Shown here in pieces: positions 1-12,588 of a stretch of 64,000 nucleotides of DNA. Both the position numbers and the translations under genes were made by a program. Position 1 is the first letter of the stretch. The number at the start of each line of letters is the position of its first letter. This DNA comes from Hippophae tibetana (lineage: Eukaryota; Streptophyta; Magnoliopsida; Rosales; Elaeagnaceae), in contig CM072810.1 of assembly GCA_037013495.1 (NCBI GenBank), positions 36,981,843 through 37,045,842 of the forward strand, read 5' to 3'. The notes under the pieces are model-generated. The model saw nothing but the letters and a program-made list of their open reading frames with translations, made no database searches and had not been told where the DNA came from.

Positions 1-589
1 ACTTTGAACAAATTCTATGCAGGTTTTTGAATCATTATCAACTACCCGTACAATTTGGATGGACCTATTTGGGAAAAAAAGTAGATTGAGAAAATTGTTG
101 TTAGCCTACATTATCATTTTCAAGAAAAAGATACCTTGCTTAAATCCATATAGAAGGCCTGTGAACTTACTGTTAAATGAATCAGTTGCGAAATTATTCG
201 AACTGCATTATTTGTTGCCAAGATGATAGCAATCCACTTTCGCGGATGGAAAGAGCTTGACTTTATAGACATCAAGTATAGTTGTACGAGCGAAGCTATT
301 TTGACACAATTGTTATAATTGATGCATCTAATACCAATAAAGAGAAAATATCTATACTTTCCCATAGATTTACTTAATTTCTTAGAAAGAATAAACTCGT
401 TTTTAGGGATTTAAGAAAAAGGTAATCCGAGCTCTAAAATGATTATTTCAATGAATTTATAGTGGTATTTCTTCCAAGAAACTTCAAACATTTTGGAGAC
501 CACTCATATAGGCATTTGAACAAAAAACAAAATCTAGAACTATGCAGCTGAACATAAATTTTGAACTCTATATCATGCAAGAGGATGAA
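1..589 (+). repeat. Reference monomer M1 with landmarks
   Basis: First full monomer, used to place landmarks. In order: gag-like FYAGF coding remnant (about 10-45); the TTTGG-flanked stretch lost in deletion-type monomers (59-72); an A-tract next to TAG (74-84); StuI-type AGGCCT (155-160); anchor ATGATAGC (223); the region with the one-base frame difference between subtypes (about 290-300); conserved block CCCATAGATTTACT (361-374 with one variant base); a second A-tract (415-421); SacI-type GAGCTC (429-434); the region TTTCTTCCAAG, start of the gag-like frame (468-478); and an XbaI-type TCTAGA (533-538). This copy has a private TAATTGATGCAT variant near 315-327 that is shared with the monomer anchored at 22017. 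It encodes no intact protein. Confidence 0.9.
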
Positions 590-1372
590 ACTTTGAAGAA
601 ATTCTATGCAGGTTTTTGAATCATTATCAACTACCCGTACAATTTGGATGCACCTATTTGGAAAAAAAAGTAGATTGAGAAAATTGTTGTTAGCCTACAT
701 TATCATTTTCAAGAAAAAGATACCTTGCTTAAATCCATATAGAAGGCCTGTGAACTTACTGTTAAATGAATCAGTTGCGAAATTATTCGAACTACATTAT
801 TTGTTGCCAAGATGATAGCAATCCACTTTCGCGGATGGAAAGAGCTTGACTTTATAGACATCAAGTATAGTTGTACGAGCGAAGCTATTTTGACACAATT
901 GTTAGAAATGATGAATCTATTGCCAATGAAGAGAAAATATCTATACTTTCCCATAGATTTACTAAATTTCTTAGAAAGAATAAACCCGTTTTTAGGGATT
1001 TAAAAAAAAGGTAATCCGAGCTCTAAAATGATTATTATATTGAATTTATAGTTGTATTTCTTCCAAGCAAAATCAAACATTTTGGAGAGCACTCATATAG
1101 GCATTTGATCAAAAAAATAAATCTAGAACTTTGCAGCTGAACATAAATTTTGAACTCTATATCATGCAAGAGGATGAAACTTTGAACAAATTCTATGTAG
1201 GTTTTTCAATCAATTTCAGCCACCCGTACAATTTGGATGGACTTATTTGGAAAAAAAAAGTAGATTGAGAAAATTGTTGTTAGCCTACATTATCATTTCC
1301 AAGAAAAAGATACCTTGCTTAAATCCATATAGAAGGCATGTGAACTTACTACTAAATGAATCAGTTGGGAAA
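1..1372 (+). repeat. Left edge: monomers M1-M3, no clear HOR
   Basis: Anchors at 223, 812 and 1402. M1 and M3 carry TTATAATTGATGCATCTAATACCAATAAAG-type changes (an extra in-frame stop and a GATGCATC) not found in most of the array. M2 carries the GAATCTATTGCC allele. No exact multi-monomer period could be followed to the left of about 1373. Confidence 0.7.
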
Positions 1373-3726
1373 TTATTGGAACTGCATTATTTGTTGCCAA
1401 GATGATAGCAATCCACTATCGCGGATGGAAAGAGCTTGACTTTATAGACATAAAGTATAGTGGTACGAGCGAAGCAATTTTGACACAATTGTTATAATTG
1501 ATGCATCTAATACCAATAAAGAGAAAATATCTATACTTTCCCATAGATTTACTAAATTTCTTAGAAAGAATAAAAGCGTTTTTAGGGATTTAAAAAAAAG
1601 GTAATCCGATCTCCAAAATGATTATTTCAATGAATTTATAGTTGTATTTCTTCCAAGCAGCTTCAAACATTTTGGAGACCACTCATATAGGCATTTGAGA
1701 AAAAAACTAAATCTAGAACTATGCAGTTGAACATAAATTTTGAACTCTAAATCGTGCAAGAGGATGAAACTTTGAACAAATTCTATGCAGGTTTTTGAAT
1801 CATTATCAACTACCCGTACAATTTGGATGGACCTATTTGGGAAAAAAGTAGATTGAGAAAATTGTTGTTAGCCTACATTATCATTTTCAAGAAAAAGATA
1901 CCTTGCTTAAATCCATATAGAAGGCCTGTGAACTTACTGTTAAATGAATCAGTTGCGAAATTATTCGAACTGCATTATTTGTTGCCAAGATGATAGCAAT
2001 CCACTTTCGCGGATGGAAAGAGCTTGACTTTATAGACATCAAGTATAGTTGTACGAGCGAAGCTATTTTGACACAATTGTTAGAAATGATGAATCTAATA
2101 CCAATAAAGAGAAAATATCTATACTTTCCCATAGATTTACTAAATTTCTTAGAAAGAATAAACCCGTTTTTAGGGATTTAAAAAAAAGGTAATCCGATCT
2201 CCAAAATGATTATTTCAATGAATTTATAGTTGTATTTCTTCCAAGCAACTTTAAACATTTTGGAGACCACTCATATAGGCATTTGAGAAAAAAACTAAAT
2301 CTAGAACTATGCAGTTGAACATAAATTTTGAACTCTAAACCGTGCAAGAGGATGAAACTTTGAACAAATTCTATGCAGGTTTTTGAATCATTATCAACTA
2401 CCCGTACAATTTGGATGGACCTATTTGGGAAAAAAGTAGATTGAGAAAATTGTTGTTAGCCTACATTATCATTTTCAAGAAAAAGATACCTTGCTTAAAT
2501 CCATATAGAAGGCCTGTGAACTTACTGTTAAATGAATTAGTTGCGAAATTATTCGAACTGCATTATTTGTTGCCAAGATGATAGCAATCCACTTTCGCGG
2601 ATGGAAAGAGCTTGACTTTATAGACATCAAGTATAGTTGTACGAGCGAAGCTATTTTGACACAATTGTTAGAAATGATGAATCTATTGCCAATGAAGAGA
2701 AAATATCTATACTTTCCCATAGATTTACTAAATTTCTTAGAAAGAATAAACCCGTTTTTAGGGATTTAAAAAAAAGGTAATACGAGCTCTAAAATGATAA
2801 TTATATTGAATTTATAGTTGTATTTCTTCCAAGCAAAATCAAACATTTTGGAGAGCACTCATATAGGCATTTGATCAAAAAAATAAATCTAGAACTATGC
2901 AGCTGAACATAAATTTTGAACTCTATATCATGCAAGAGGATGAAACTTTGAACAAATTCTATGTAGGTTTTTCAATCAATTTCAGCTACCCGTACAATTT
3001 GGATGGACATATTTGGAAAAAAAAAGTAGATTGAGAAAATTGTTGTTAGCCTACATTATCATTTCCAAGAAAAAGATACCTTGCTTAAATCCATATAGAA
3101 GGCATGTGAACTTACTACTAAATGATTCAGTTGGGAAATTATTGGAACTGCATTATTTGTTGCCAAGAAGATAGCAATCCACTATCGCGGATGGAAAGAG
3201 CTTGACTTTATAGACATCAAGTATAGTGGTACGAGCGAAGCAATTTTGACACAATTGTTATAATTGATGCATCTAATACCAATAAAGAGAAAATATCTAT
3301 ACTTTCCCATAGATTTACTAAATTTCTTAGAAAGAATAAAAGCGTTTTTAGGGATTTAAAAAAAAGGTAATCCGATCTCCAAAATGATTATTTCAATGAA
3401 TTTATAGTTGTATTTCTTCCAAGCAGCTTCAAACATTGTGGAGACCACCCATATAGGTATTTGGCCAAAAAATAAATCTAGAACTATGCAGCTGAACAAA
3501 AAATTTGAACTCTATATCATGCAAGAGGATGAAACTTTGAACAAATTCTACGCAGGTTTTTCAATCATTATCAACTACCCGTACAATTTGGATGGCCCTA
3601 TTTGGAAAAAAAAGTAGATTGAGAAAATTGTTGTTAGCCTACATTATCATTTTCAAGAAAAAGATACCTTGCTTAAATCCATATAGAAGGCCTGTGAACT
3701 TACTGTTAAATGAATCAGTTGCGAAA
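1373..3726 (+). repeat. HOR-L unit 1 (four monomers, 2354 bp)
   Basis: Anchors 1402, 1990, 2578 and about 3168. Every diagnostic variant recurs 2354 bp downstream: GACATAAAG (1446/3800), CTCTAAACCGTG (2334/4688), GAATTAGTTGCG (2534/4888), GGTAATACGAGC (2776/5130), and the N-preserving gag frame (3408/5762). One clear difference is AAGAAGATAGC at about 3168 against AAGATGATAGC at 5522. The last 75 bases diverge from the second unit (TTTTCAAG against TTTCCAAG at 3649/6003), so the copied tract ends near 3650. Confidence 0.85.
3408..3617 (+). pseudogene. Copia-type gag remnant, N-terminal half (UBN2-like), best-kept frame
   Basis: A 69-codon open stretch starting at a TTG. From residue 9 it reads NIVETTHIGIW and at 33-51 FELYIMQEDETLNKFYAGF, ending IWKKK before TAG. 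From family knowledge, plant Ty1/copia gag (UBN2-type domain) has the order 'iLe.THeGT', then 'FE.l.M.EdEt...F', then 'I.N...LGe', then 'KiLrSLP..F..KvT'. The same frame continues after the TAG at 3615-3617 with IEKIVVSLHYHFQEKDT (3618-3668), which fits the last element. Further stops follow in frame (TAG 3684-3686, TGA 3711-3713), so this is not a working gene. The subtype differs from most monomers by one base fewer in the A-rich run before TCTAGA and by TTTGGCC instead of a TGA codon. Other copies with the same open stretch: 5762-5971, 7528-7737, 11062-11271, 13419-13628, 19901-20110, 24598-24807. The match is from remembered family pattern, not a search. Confidence 0.62.
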
Positions 3727-6080
3727 TTATTGGAACTGCATTATTTGTTGCCAAGATGATAGCAATCCACTATCGCGGATGGAAAGAGCTTGACTTTATA
3801 GACATAAAGTATAGTGGTACGAGCGAAGCAATTTTGACACAATTGTTATAATTGATGCATCTAATACCAATAAAGAGAAAATATCTATACTTTCCCATAG
3901 ATTTACTAAATTTCTTAGAAAGAATAAAAGCGTTTTTAGGGATTTAAAAAAAAGGTAATCCGATCTCCAAAATGATTATTTCAATGAATTTATAGTTGTA
4001 TTTCTTCCAAGCAGCTTCAAACATTTTGGAGACCACTCATATAGGCATTTGAGAAAAAAACTAAATCTAGAACTATGCAGTTGAACATAAATTTTGAACT
4101 CTAAATCGTGCAAGAGGATGAAACTTTGAACAAATTCTATGCAGGTTTTTGAATCATTATCAACTACCCGTACAATTTGGATGGACCTATTTGGGAAAAA
4201 AGTAGATTGAGAAAATTGTTGTTAGCCTACATTATCATTTTCAAGAAAAAGATACCTTGCTTAAATCCATATAGAAGGCCTGTGAACTTACTGTTAAATG
4301 AATCAGTTGCGAAATTATTCGAACTGCATTATTTGTTGCCAAGATGATAGCAATCCACTTTCGCGGATGGAAAGAGCTTGACTTTATAGACATCAAGTAT
4401 AGTTGTACGAGCGAAGCTATTTTGACACAATTGTTAGAAATGATGAATCTAATACCAATAAAGAGAAAATATCTATACTTTCCCATAGATTTACTAAATT
4501 TCTTAGAAAGAATAAACCCGTTTTTAGGGATTTAAAAAAAAGGTAATCCGATCTCCAAAATGATTATTTCAATGAATTTATAGTTGTATTTCTTCCAAGC
4601 AACTTTAAACATTTTGGAGACCACTCATATAGGCATTTGAGAAAAAAACTAAATCTAGAACTATGCAGTTGAACATAAATTTTGAACTCTAAACCGTGCA
4701 AGAGGATGAAACTTTGAACAAATTCTATGCAGGTTTTTGAATCATTATCAACTACCCGTACAATTTGGATGGACCTATTTGGGAAAAAAGTAGATTGAGA
4801 AAATTGTTGTTAGCCTACATTATCATTTTCAAGAAAAAGATACCTTGCTTAAATCCATATAGAAGGCCTGTGAACTTACTGTTAAATGAATTAGTTGCGA
4901 AATTATTCGAACTGCATTATTTGTTGCCAAGATGATAGCAATCCACTTTCGCGGATGGAAAGAGCTTGACTTTATAGACATCAAGTATAGTTGTACGAGC
5001 GAAGCTATTTTGACACAATTGTTAGAAATGATGAATCTATTGCCAATGAAGAGAAAATATCTATACTTTCCCATAGATTTACTAAATTTCTTAGAAAGAA
5101 TAAACCCGTTTTTAGGGATTTAAAAAAAAGGTAATACGAGCTCTAAAATGATAATTATATTGAATTTATAGTTGTATTTCTTCCAAGCAAAATCAAACAT
5201 TTTGGAGAGCACTCATATAGGCATTTGATCAAAAAAATAAATCTAGAACTATGCAGCTGAACATAAATTTTGAACTCTATATCATGCAAGAGGATGAAAC
5301 TTTGAACAAATTCTATGTAGGTTTTTCAATCAATTTCAGCTACCCGTACAATTTGGATGGACATATTTGGAAAAAAAAAGTAGATTGAGAAAATTGTTGT
5401 TAGCCTACATTATCATTTCCAAGAAAAAGATACCTTGCTTAAATCCATATAGAAGGCATGTGAACTTACTACTAAATGATTCAGTTGGGAAATTATTGGA
5501 ACTGCATTATTTGTTGCCAAGATGATAGCAATCCACTATCGCGGATGGAAAGAGCTTGACTTTATAGACATCAAGTATAGTGGTACGAGCGAAGCAATTT
5601 TGACACAATTGTTATAATTGATGCATCTAATACCAATAAAGAGAAAATATCTATACTTTCCCATAGATTTACTAAATTTCTTAGAAAGAATAAAAGCGTT
5701 TTTAGGGATTTAAAAAAAAGGTAATCCGATCTCCAAAATGATTATTTCAATGAATTTATAGTTGTATTTCTTCCAAGCAGCTTCAAACATTGTGGAGACC
5801 ACCCATATAGGTATTTGGCCAAAAAATAAATCTAGAACTATGCAGCTGAACAAAAAATTTGAACTCTATATCATGCAAGAGGATGAAACTTTGAACAAAT
5901 TCTACGCAGGTTTTTCAATCATTATCAACTACCCGTACAATTTGGATGGCCCTATTTGGAAAAAAAAGTAGATTGAGAAAATTGTTGTTAGCCTACATTA
6001 TCATTTCCAAGAAAAAGATACCTTGCTTAAATCCATATAGAAGGCCTGTGAACTTACTGTTAAATGAATCAGTTGGGAAA
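3727..6080 (+). repeat. HOR-L unit 2 (four monomers, 2354 bp)
   Basis: Second copy of the preceding unit, anchors 3756, 4344, 4932 and 5522. Near-identity to unit 1 runs to about 6004, where the next monomer switches to the R subtype (CGTGGACGG). This is the only pair with this arrangement in the window, so the duplication is young relative to the divergence among its monomers. Confidence 0.85.
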
Positions 6081-9000
6081 TTATTCGAACTGCATTATTT
6101 GTTGCCAAGATGATAGCAATCCACTTTCGTGGACGGAAAGAGCTTGACTTTATAGACATCAAGTATAGTGGTACGAGCGAAGCTATTTTGACACAATTGT
6201 TAGAAATGATGAATCTAATACCAATGAAGAGAAAATATCTATACTTTCCCATAGATTTACTAAATTTCTTAGAAAGAATAAACCCGTTTTTAGGGATTTA
6301 AGAAAAAGGTAATCCGAGCTCTAAAATGATTATTGCATTGAATTTATAGTGGTATTTCTTCCAAGAAACTTCAAACATTTTGGAGACCACTCATATATGC
6401 ATTTGAACAAAAAAGTAAATCTAGAACTATGCAGCTGAACATAAATTTTGAACTCTATATCTTGCAAGAGGATGAAACTTTGAACAAATTCTATGCAGGT
6501 TTTTGAATCATTATCAACTACCCGTACAATTTCTATGGACCTATTTGGGAAAAAAAGTAGATTGAGAAAATTGTTGTTAGCCTACATTATCATTTTCAAG
6601 AAAACGATACCTTGCTTAAATCCATATAGAAGGCCTGTGAACTTACTGTTAAATGAATCAGTTACGAAATTATTCGAACTGCATTATTTGTTGCCAAGAT
6701 GATAGCAATCCACTTTCGTGGACAGAAAGAGCTTGACTTTATATACATCAAGTATAGTGGTACGAGCGAAGCTATTTTGACACAATTGTTAGAAATGATG
6801 AATCTAATACCAATGAACAGAAAATATCTATACTTTCCCATAGATTTACTAAATTTCTTAGAAAGAATAAACCCGTTTTTAGGGATTTAAAAAAAAGGTA
6901 ATCCGAGCTCTAAAATGATTATTTCAATGAATTTATAGTTGTATTTCTTCCAAGCAACTTTACACATTTTGGAGAGCACTCATATAGGCATTTGAGAAAA
7001 AAACTAAATCTAGAACTATGCAGCTGAACATAAATTTTGAACTCTATATCGTGCAAGAGGATGAAACTTTGAACAAATTCTATGTAGGTTTTTCAATCAT
7101 TATCAACTACCCGTACAATTTGGATGGACATATTTGGGAAAAAAAGTAGATTGAGAAAATTGTTGTTAGCCTACATTATCATTTCCAAGAAAAAGATACC
7201 TTGCTTAAATCCATATAGAAGGCATGTGAACTTACTACTAAATGAATCAGTTGCAAAATTATTCGAACTGCATTATTTGTTGCCAAGATGATAGCAATCC
7301 ACTTTCGTGGACAGAAAGAGCTTGACTTTATAGACATCAAGTATAGTGGTACGAGCGAAGCTATTTTGACACAATTGTTAGAAATGATGAATCTAATACC
7401 AATAAAGAGAAAATATCTATACTTTCCCATAGATTTACTAAATTTCTTAGAAAGAATAACCCCGTTTTTAGGGATTTAAAAAAAAGGTAATCCGATCTCC
7501 AAAATGATTATTTCAATGAATTTATAGTTGTATTTCTTCCAAGCAGCTTCAAACATTGTGGAGACCACCCATATAGGTATTTGGCCAAAAAATAAATCTA
7601 GAACTATGCAGCTGAACAAAAAATTTGAACTCTATATCATGCAAGAGGATGAAACTTTGAACAAATTCTACGCAGGTTTTTCAATCATTATCAACTACCC
7701 GTACAATTTGGATGGCCCTATTTGGAAAAAAAAGTAGATTGAGAAAATTGTTGTTAGCCTACATTATCATTTCCAAGAAAAAGATACCTTGCTTAAATCC
7801 ATATAGAAGGCCTGTGAACTTACTGTTAAATGAATGAGTTGGGAAATTATTCGAACTGCATTATTTGTTGCCAAGATGATAGCAATCCACTTTCGTGGAC
7901 GGAAAGAGCTTGACTTTATAGACATCAAGTATAGTGGTACGAGAGAAGCTATTTTGACACAATTGTTAGAAATGATGAATCTAATACGAATGAAGAGAAA
8001 ATATCTATACTTTCCCATAGATTTACTAAATTTCTTAGAAAGAATAAACCCGTTTTTAGGGATTTAAGAAAAAGGTAATCCAAGCTCTAAAATGATTATT
8101 GCAATGAATTTATAGTGGTATTTCTTCCAAGAAACTTCAAACATTTTGGAGACCACTCATATATGCATTTGAAAAAAAAAACTAAATCTAGAACTATGCA
8201 GCTGAACATAAATTTTGAACTCTATATCGTGCAAGAGGATAAAACTTTGAACAAATTCTATGCAGGTTTTTGAATCATTATCAACTACCCGTACAATTTG
8301 GATGGACCTATTTGGGAAAAAAAGTAGATTGAGAAAATTGTTGTTAGCCTACATTATCATTTTCAAGAAAACGATACCTTGCTTAAATCCATATAGAAGG
8401 CCTGTGAACTTACTGTTAAATGAATCAGTTACGAAATTATTCGAACTGCATTATTTGTTGCCAAGATGATAGCAATCCACTTTCGTGGACAGAAAGAGCT
8501 TGACTTTATATACATCAATTATAGTTGTACGAGCGAAGCTATTTTGACACAATTGTTAGAAATGATGAATCTAATACCAATGAAGAGAAAATATCTATAC
8601 TTTCCCATAGATTTACTAAATTTCTTAGAAAGAATAAACCCGTTTTTAGGGATTTAAAAAAAAGGTAATCCGAGCTCTAAAATGATTATTTCAATGAATT
8701 TATAGTTGTATTTCTTCCAAGCGACTTCAAACATTTTGGAGACCACTCATATAGGCATTTGAGCAAAAAACTAAATCTAGAACTATGCAGTCGAACATAA
8801 ATTTTGAACTCTATATCATGCAAGAGGATGAAACTTTGAACAAATTCTACGCAGGTTTTTCAAACATTATCAACTACTCGTACAATTTGGATGGACCTAT
8901 TTGGAAAAAAAAGTAGATTGACAAAATTGTTGTTAGCCTACATTATCATTTCCAAGAAAAAGATACCTTGCTTAAATCCATATAGAAGGCCTGTGAACTT

Positions 9001-10231
9001 ACTGTTAAATGAATCAGTTGGGAAATTATTCGAACTGCATTATTTGTTGCCAAGATGATAGCAATCCACTTTCGTGGACGGAAAGAGCTTGACTTTATAG
9101 ACATCAAGTATAGTGGTACGAGCGAAGCTATTTTGACACAATTGTTAGAAATGATGAATCTAATACCAATGAAGAGAAAATATCTATACTTTCCCATAGA
9201 TTTACTAAATTTCTTAGAAAGAATAAACCCGTTTTTAGGGATTTAAGAAAAAGGTAATCCGAGCTCTAAAATGATTATTGCAATGAATTTATAGTGGTAT
9301 TTCTTCCAAGAAACTTCAAACATTTTGGAGACCACTCATATATGCATTTGAACAAAAAAGTAAATCTAGAACTATGCAGCTGAACATAAATTTTGAACTC
9401 TATATCTTGCAAGAGGATGAAACTTTGAACAAATTCTATGCAGGTTTTTGAATCATTATCAACTACCCGTACAATTTCTATGGACCTATTTGGGAAAAAA
9501 GTAGATTGAGAAAATTGTTGTTAGCCTACATTATCATTTTCAAGAAAACGATACCTTGCTTAAATCCATATAGAAGGCCTGTGAACTTACTGTTAAATGA
9601 ATCAGTTACGAAATTATTCAAACTGCATTATTTGTTGCCAAGATGATAGCAATCCACTTTCGTGGACAGAAAGAGCTTGACTTTATATACATCAAGTATA
9701 GTGGTACGAGCGAAGCTATTTTGACACAATTGTTAGAAATGATGAATCTAATACCAATGAACAGAAAATGTCTATACTTTCCCATAGATTTACTAAATTT
9801 CTTAGAAAGAATAAACCCGTTTTTAGGGATTTAAAAAAAAGGTAATCCGAGCTCTAAAATGATTATTTCAATGAATTTATAGTTGTATTTCTTCCAAGCA
9901 ACTTGACACATTTTGGAGACCACTCATATAGGCATTTGAGAAAAAAACTAAATCTAGAACTATGCAGCTGAACATAAATTTTGAACTCTATATCGTGCAA
10001 GAGGATGAAACTTTGAACAAATTCTATGCAGGTTTTTGAATCATTATCAACTACCCATACAATTTGGATGGACCTATTTGGAAAAAAAAGTAGATTGACA
10101 AAATTGTTGTTAGCCTACATTATCATTTCCAAGAAAAAGATACCTTGCTTAAATCCATATAGAAGGCCTGTGAACTTACTGTTAAATGAATCAGTTGGGA
10201 AATTATTCGAACTGCATTATTTGTTGCCAAG
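6081..10231 (+). repeat. Mixed monomers M11-M17 with five- and six-monomer shifts
   Basis: Anchors 6110, 6699, 7288, 7876, 8466, 9055 and 9643, alternating R subtype (CGTGGACGG) and Q subtype (CGTGGACAG). The pair 6110/6699 matches 9055/9643 at a shift of about 2945 bp, including TTTCTATGG at about 6533 and 9477. The tract from about 7240 to 8990 matches 10774-12524 at a shift of 3534 bp (six monomers), including the ATGAGTTGGG variant at 7834 and 11368. The two overlapping registers show successive exchanges rather than one clean HOR. Confidence 0.75.
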
Positions 10232-10435
10232 ATGATAGCAATCGACTTTCGCGGACGGAAAGAGCTTGACATTATAGACATCAAGTATAGTGGTACGAGC
10301 GAATTAAATTTTGACACAATTATTAGAAATGATGAATCTAATACCAATGAAGAGAAAATATCTATACTTTCCCATAGATTTACTAAATTTCTTAGAAAGA
10401 ATAAACCCGTTTTTAGGGATTTAAGAAAAAGGTAA
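10232..10435 (+). pseudogene. Copia-type gag remnant, C-terminal half before the zinc knuckle, frame kept (C-type monomer)
   Basis: A 67-codon frame from the anchor ATG to TAA; the same frame is open upstream from 10190, just after a TGA. At residues 40-58 it reads EEKISILSHRFTKFLRKNK, followed by FRDLRKR. In plant copia gag proteins a segment of the pattern 'eEEia.L.rkFkkFlrk.k' sits between the UBN2 domain and the CCHC knuckle, so position and composition agree. This subtype has TTAAATTTT where the other monomers have GCTATTTT, one base more, and only the longer form keeps the gag-like frame; the common monomers appear to have lost it. Eighteen C-type copies have anchors at 10232, 12589, 14946, 16715, 19071, 21427, 23768, 26124, 27890, 29643, 31410, 34341, 37272, 50150, 51904, 53658, 56001 and 58344. 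No CCHC motif follows. Noncoding today. Confidence 0.58.
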
Positions 10436-12588
10436 TCCGAGCTCTAAAATGATTATTTCAATGAATTTATAGTTGTATTTCTTCCAAGCAACTTGACACA
10501 TTTTGGAGACCACTCATATAGGCATTTGAGAAAAAAACTAAATCTAGAACTATGCAGCTGAACATAAATTTTGAACTCTATATCGTGCAAGAGGATGAAA
10601 CTTTGAACAAATTCTATGCAGGTTTTTGAATCATTATCAACTACCCATACAATTTGGATGGACCTATTTGGGAAAAAAAGTAGATTGAGAAAATTGTTGT
10701 TAGCCTACATTATCATTTTCAAGAAAACGATACCTTGCTTAAATCCATATAGAAGGCCTGTGAACTTACTGTTAAATGAATCAGTTGCAAAATTATTCGA
10801 ACTGCATTATTTGTTGCCAAGATGATAGCAATCCACTTTCGTGGACAGAAAGAGCTTGACTTTATATACATCAAGTATAGTGGTACGAGCGAAGCTATTT
10901 TGACACAATTGTTAGAAATGATGAATCTAATACCAATAAAGAGAAAATATCTATACTTTCCCATAGATTTACTAAATTTCTTAGAAAGAATAACCCCGTT
11001 TTTAGGGATTTAAAAAAAAGGTAATCCGATCTCCAAAATGATTATTTCAATGAATTTATAGTTGTATTTCTTCCAAGCAGCTTCAAACATTGTGGAGACC
11101 ACCCATATAGGTATTTGGCCAAAAAATAAATCTAGAACTATGCACCTGAACAAAAAATTTGAACTCTATATCATGCAAGAGGATGAAACTTTGAACAAAT
11201 TCTACGCAGGTTTTTCAATCATTATCAACTACCCGTACAATTTGGATGGCCCTATTTGGAAAAAAAAGTAGATTGAGAAAATTGTTGTTAGCCTACATTA
11301 TCATTTCCAAGAAAAAGATACCTTGCTTAAATCCATATAGAAGGCCTGTGAACTTACTGTTAAATGAATGAGTTGGGAAATTATTCGAACTGCATTATTT
11401 GTTGCCAAGATGATAGCAATCCACTTTCGTGGACGGAAAGAGCTTGACTTTATAGACATCAAGTATAGTGGTACGAGAGAAGCTATTTTGACACAATTGT
11501 TAGAAATGATGAATCTAATACCAATGAAGAGAAAATATCTATACATTCCCATAGATTTACTAAATTTCTTAGAAAGAATAAACCCGTTTTTAGGGATTTA
11601 AGAAAAAGGTAATCCGAGCTCTAAAATGATTATTGCAATGAATTTATAGTGGTATTTCTTCCAAGAAACTTCAAACATTTTGGAGACCACTCATATATGC
11701 ATTTGAAAAAAAAAACTAAATCTAGAACTATGCAGCTGAACATAAATTTTGAACTCTATATCGTGCAAGAGGATAAAACTTTGAACAAATTCTATGCAGG
11801 TTTTTGAATCATTATCAACTACCCGTACAATTTGGATGGACCTATTTGGGAAAAAAAGTAGATTGAGAAAATTGTTGTTAGCCTACATTATCATTTTCAA
11901 GAAAACGATACCTTGCTTAAATCCATATAGAAGGCCTGTGAACTTACTGTTAAATGAATCAGTTACGAAATTATTCGAACTGCATTATTTGTTGCCAAGA
12001 TGATAGCAATCCACTTTCGTGGACAGAAAGAGCTTGACTTTATATACATCAATTATAGTGGTACGAGCGAAGCTATTTTGACACAATTGTTAGAAATGAT
12101 GAATCTAATACCAATGAAGAGAAAATATCTATACTTTCCCATAGATTTACTAAATTTCTTAGAAAGAATAAACCCGTTTTTAGGGATTTAAAAAAAAGGT
12201 AATCCGAGCTCTAAAATGATTATTTCAATGAATTTATAGTTGTATTTCTTCCAAGCGACTTCAAACATTTTGGAGACCACTCATATAGGCATTTGAGCAA
12301 AAAACTAAATCTAGAACTATGCAGTCGAACATAAATTTTGAACTCTATATCATGCAAGAGGATGAAACTTTGAACAAATTCTACGCAGGTTTTTCAAACA
12401 TTATCAACTACTCGTACAATTTGGATGGACCTATTTGGAAAAAAAAGTAGATTGACAAAATTGTTGTTAGCCTACATTATCATTTCCAAGAAAAAGATAC
12501 CTTGCTTAAATCCATATAGAAGGCCTGTGAACTTACTGTTAAATGAATCAGTTGGGAAATTATTCGAACTGCATTATTTGTTGCCAAG
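10232..12588 (+). repeat. HOR-A unit 1: C, Q, R, Q monomers (2357 bp)
   Basis: Anchors 10232 (C-type), 10822 (Q with AATAACCCCG), 11410 (R, GAGAGAAGC) and 12000 (Q with CATCAATTATAG). An N-preserving gag frame lies between the second and third anchors (11062). This is the founding arrangement followed by the next four units. Confidence 0.85.

Noticed and set aside
120..365. Recurring minus-strand frames of 81-83 codons (KYRYFLFIG...)
   Set aside because: They recur once per monomer with the repeat, are antisense to the gag-like frame, and vary by the same neutral changes. No start context or family match supports coding.
1..589. CENP-B-box-like motif
   Set aside because: No convincing match to the 17-bp pattern was seen, and plant centromere satellites are not known to need it.
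606..815. Recurring plus-strand frames of 69 codons (QVFESLSTTRTI...) and 63 codons (IAIHFRGWKELDF...)
   Set aside because: The first is in a frame shifted from the gag-like one. The second begins in the gag frame and leaves it at the one-base difference. Both are by-products of the repeat.
3408..3617. CCHC zinc knuckle that would complete the gag
   Set aside because: No C-x2-C-x4-H-x4-C pattern appears in any of the frames read. The C-type frame stops before where it would be expected.
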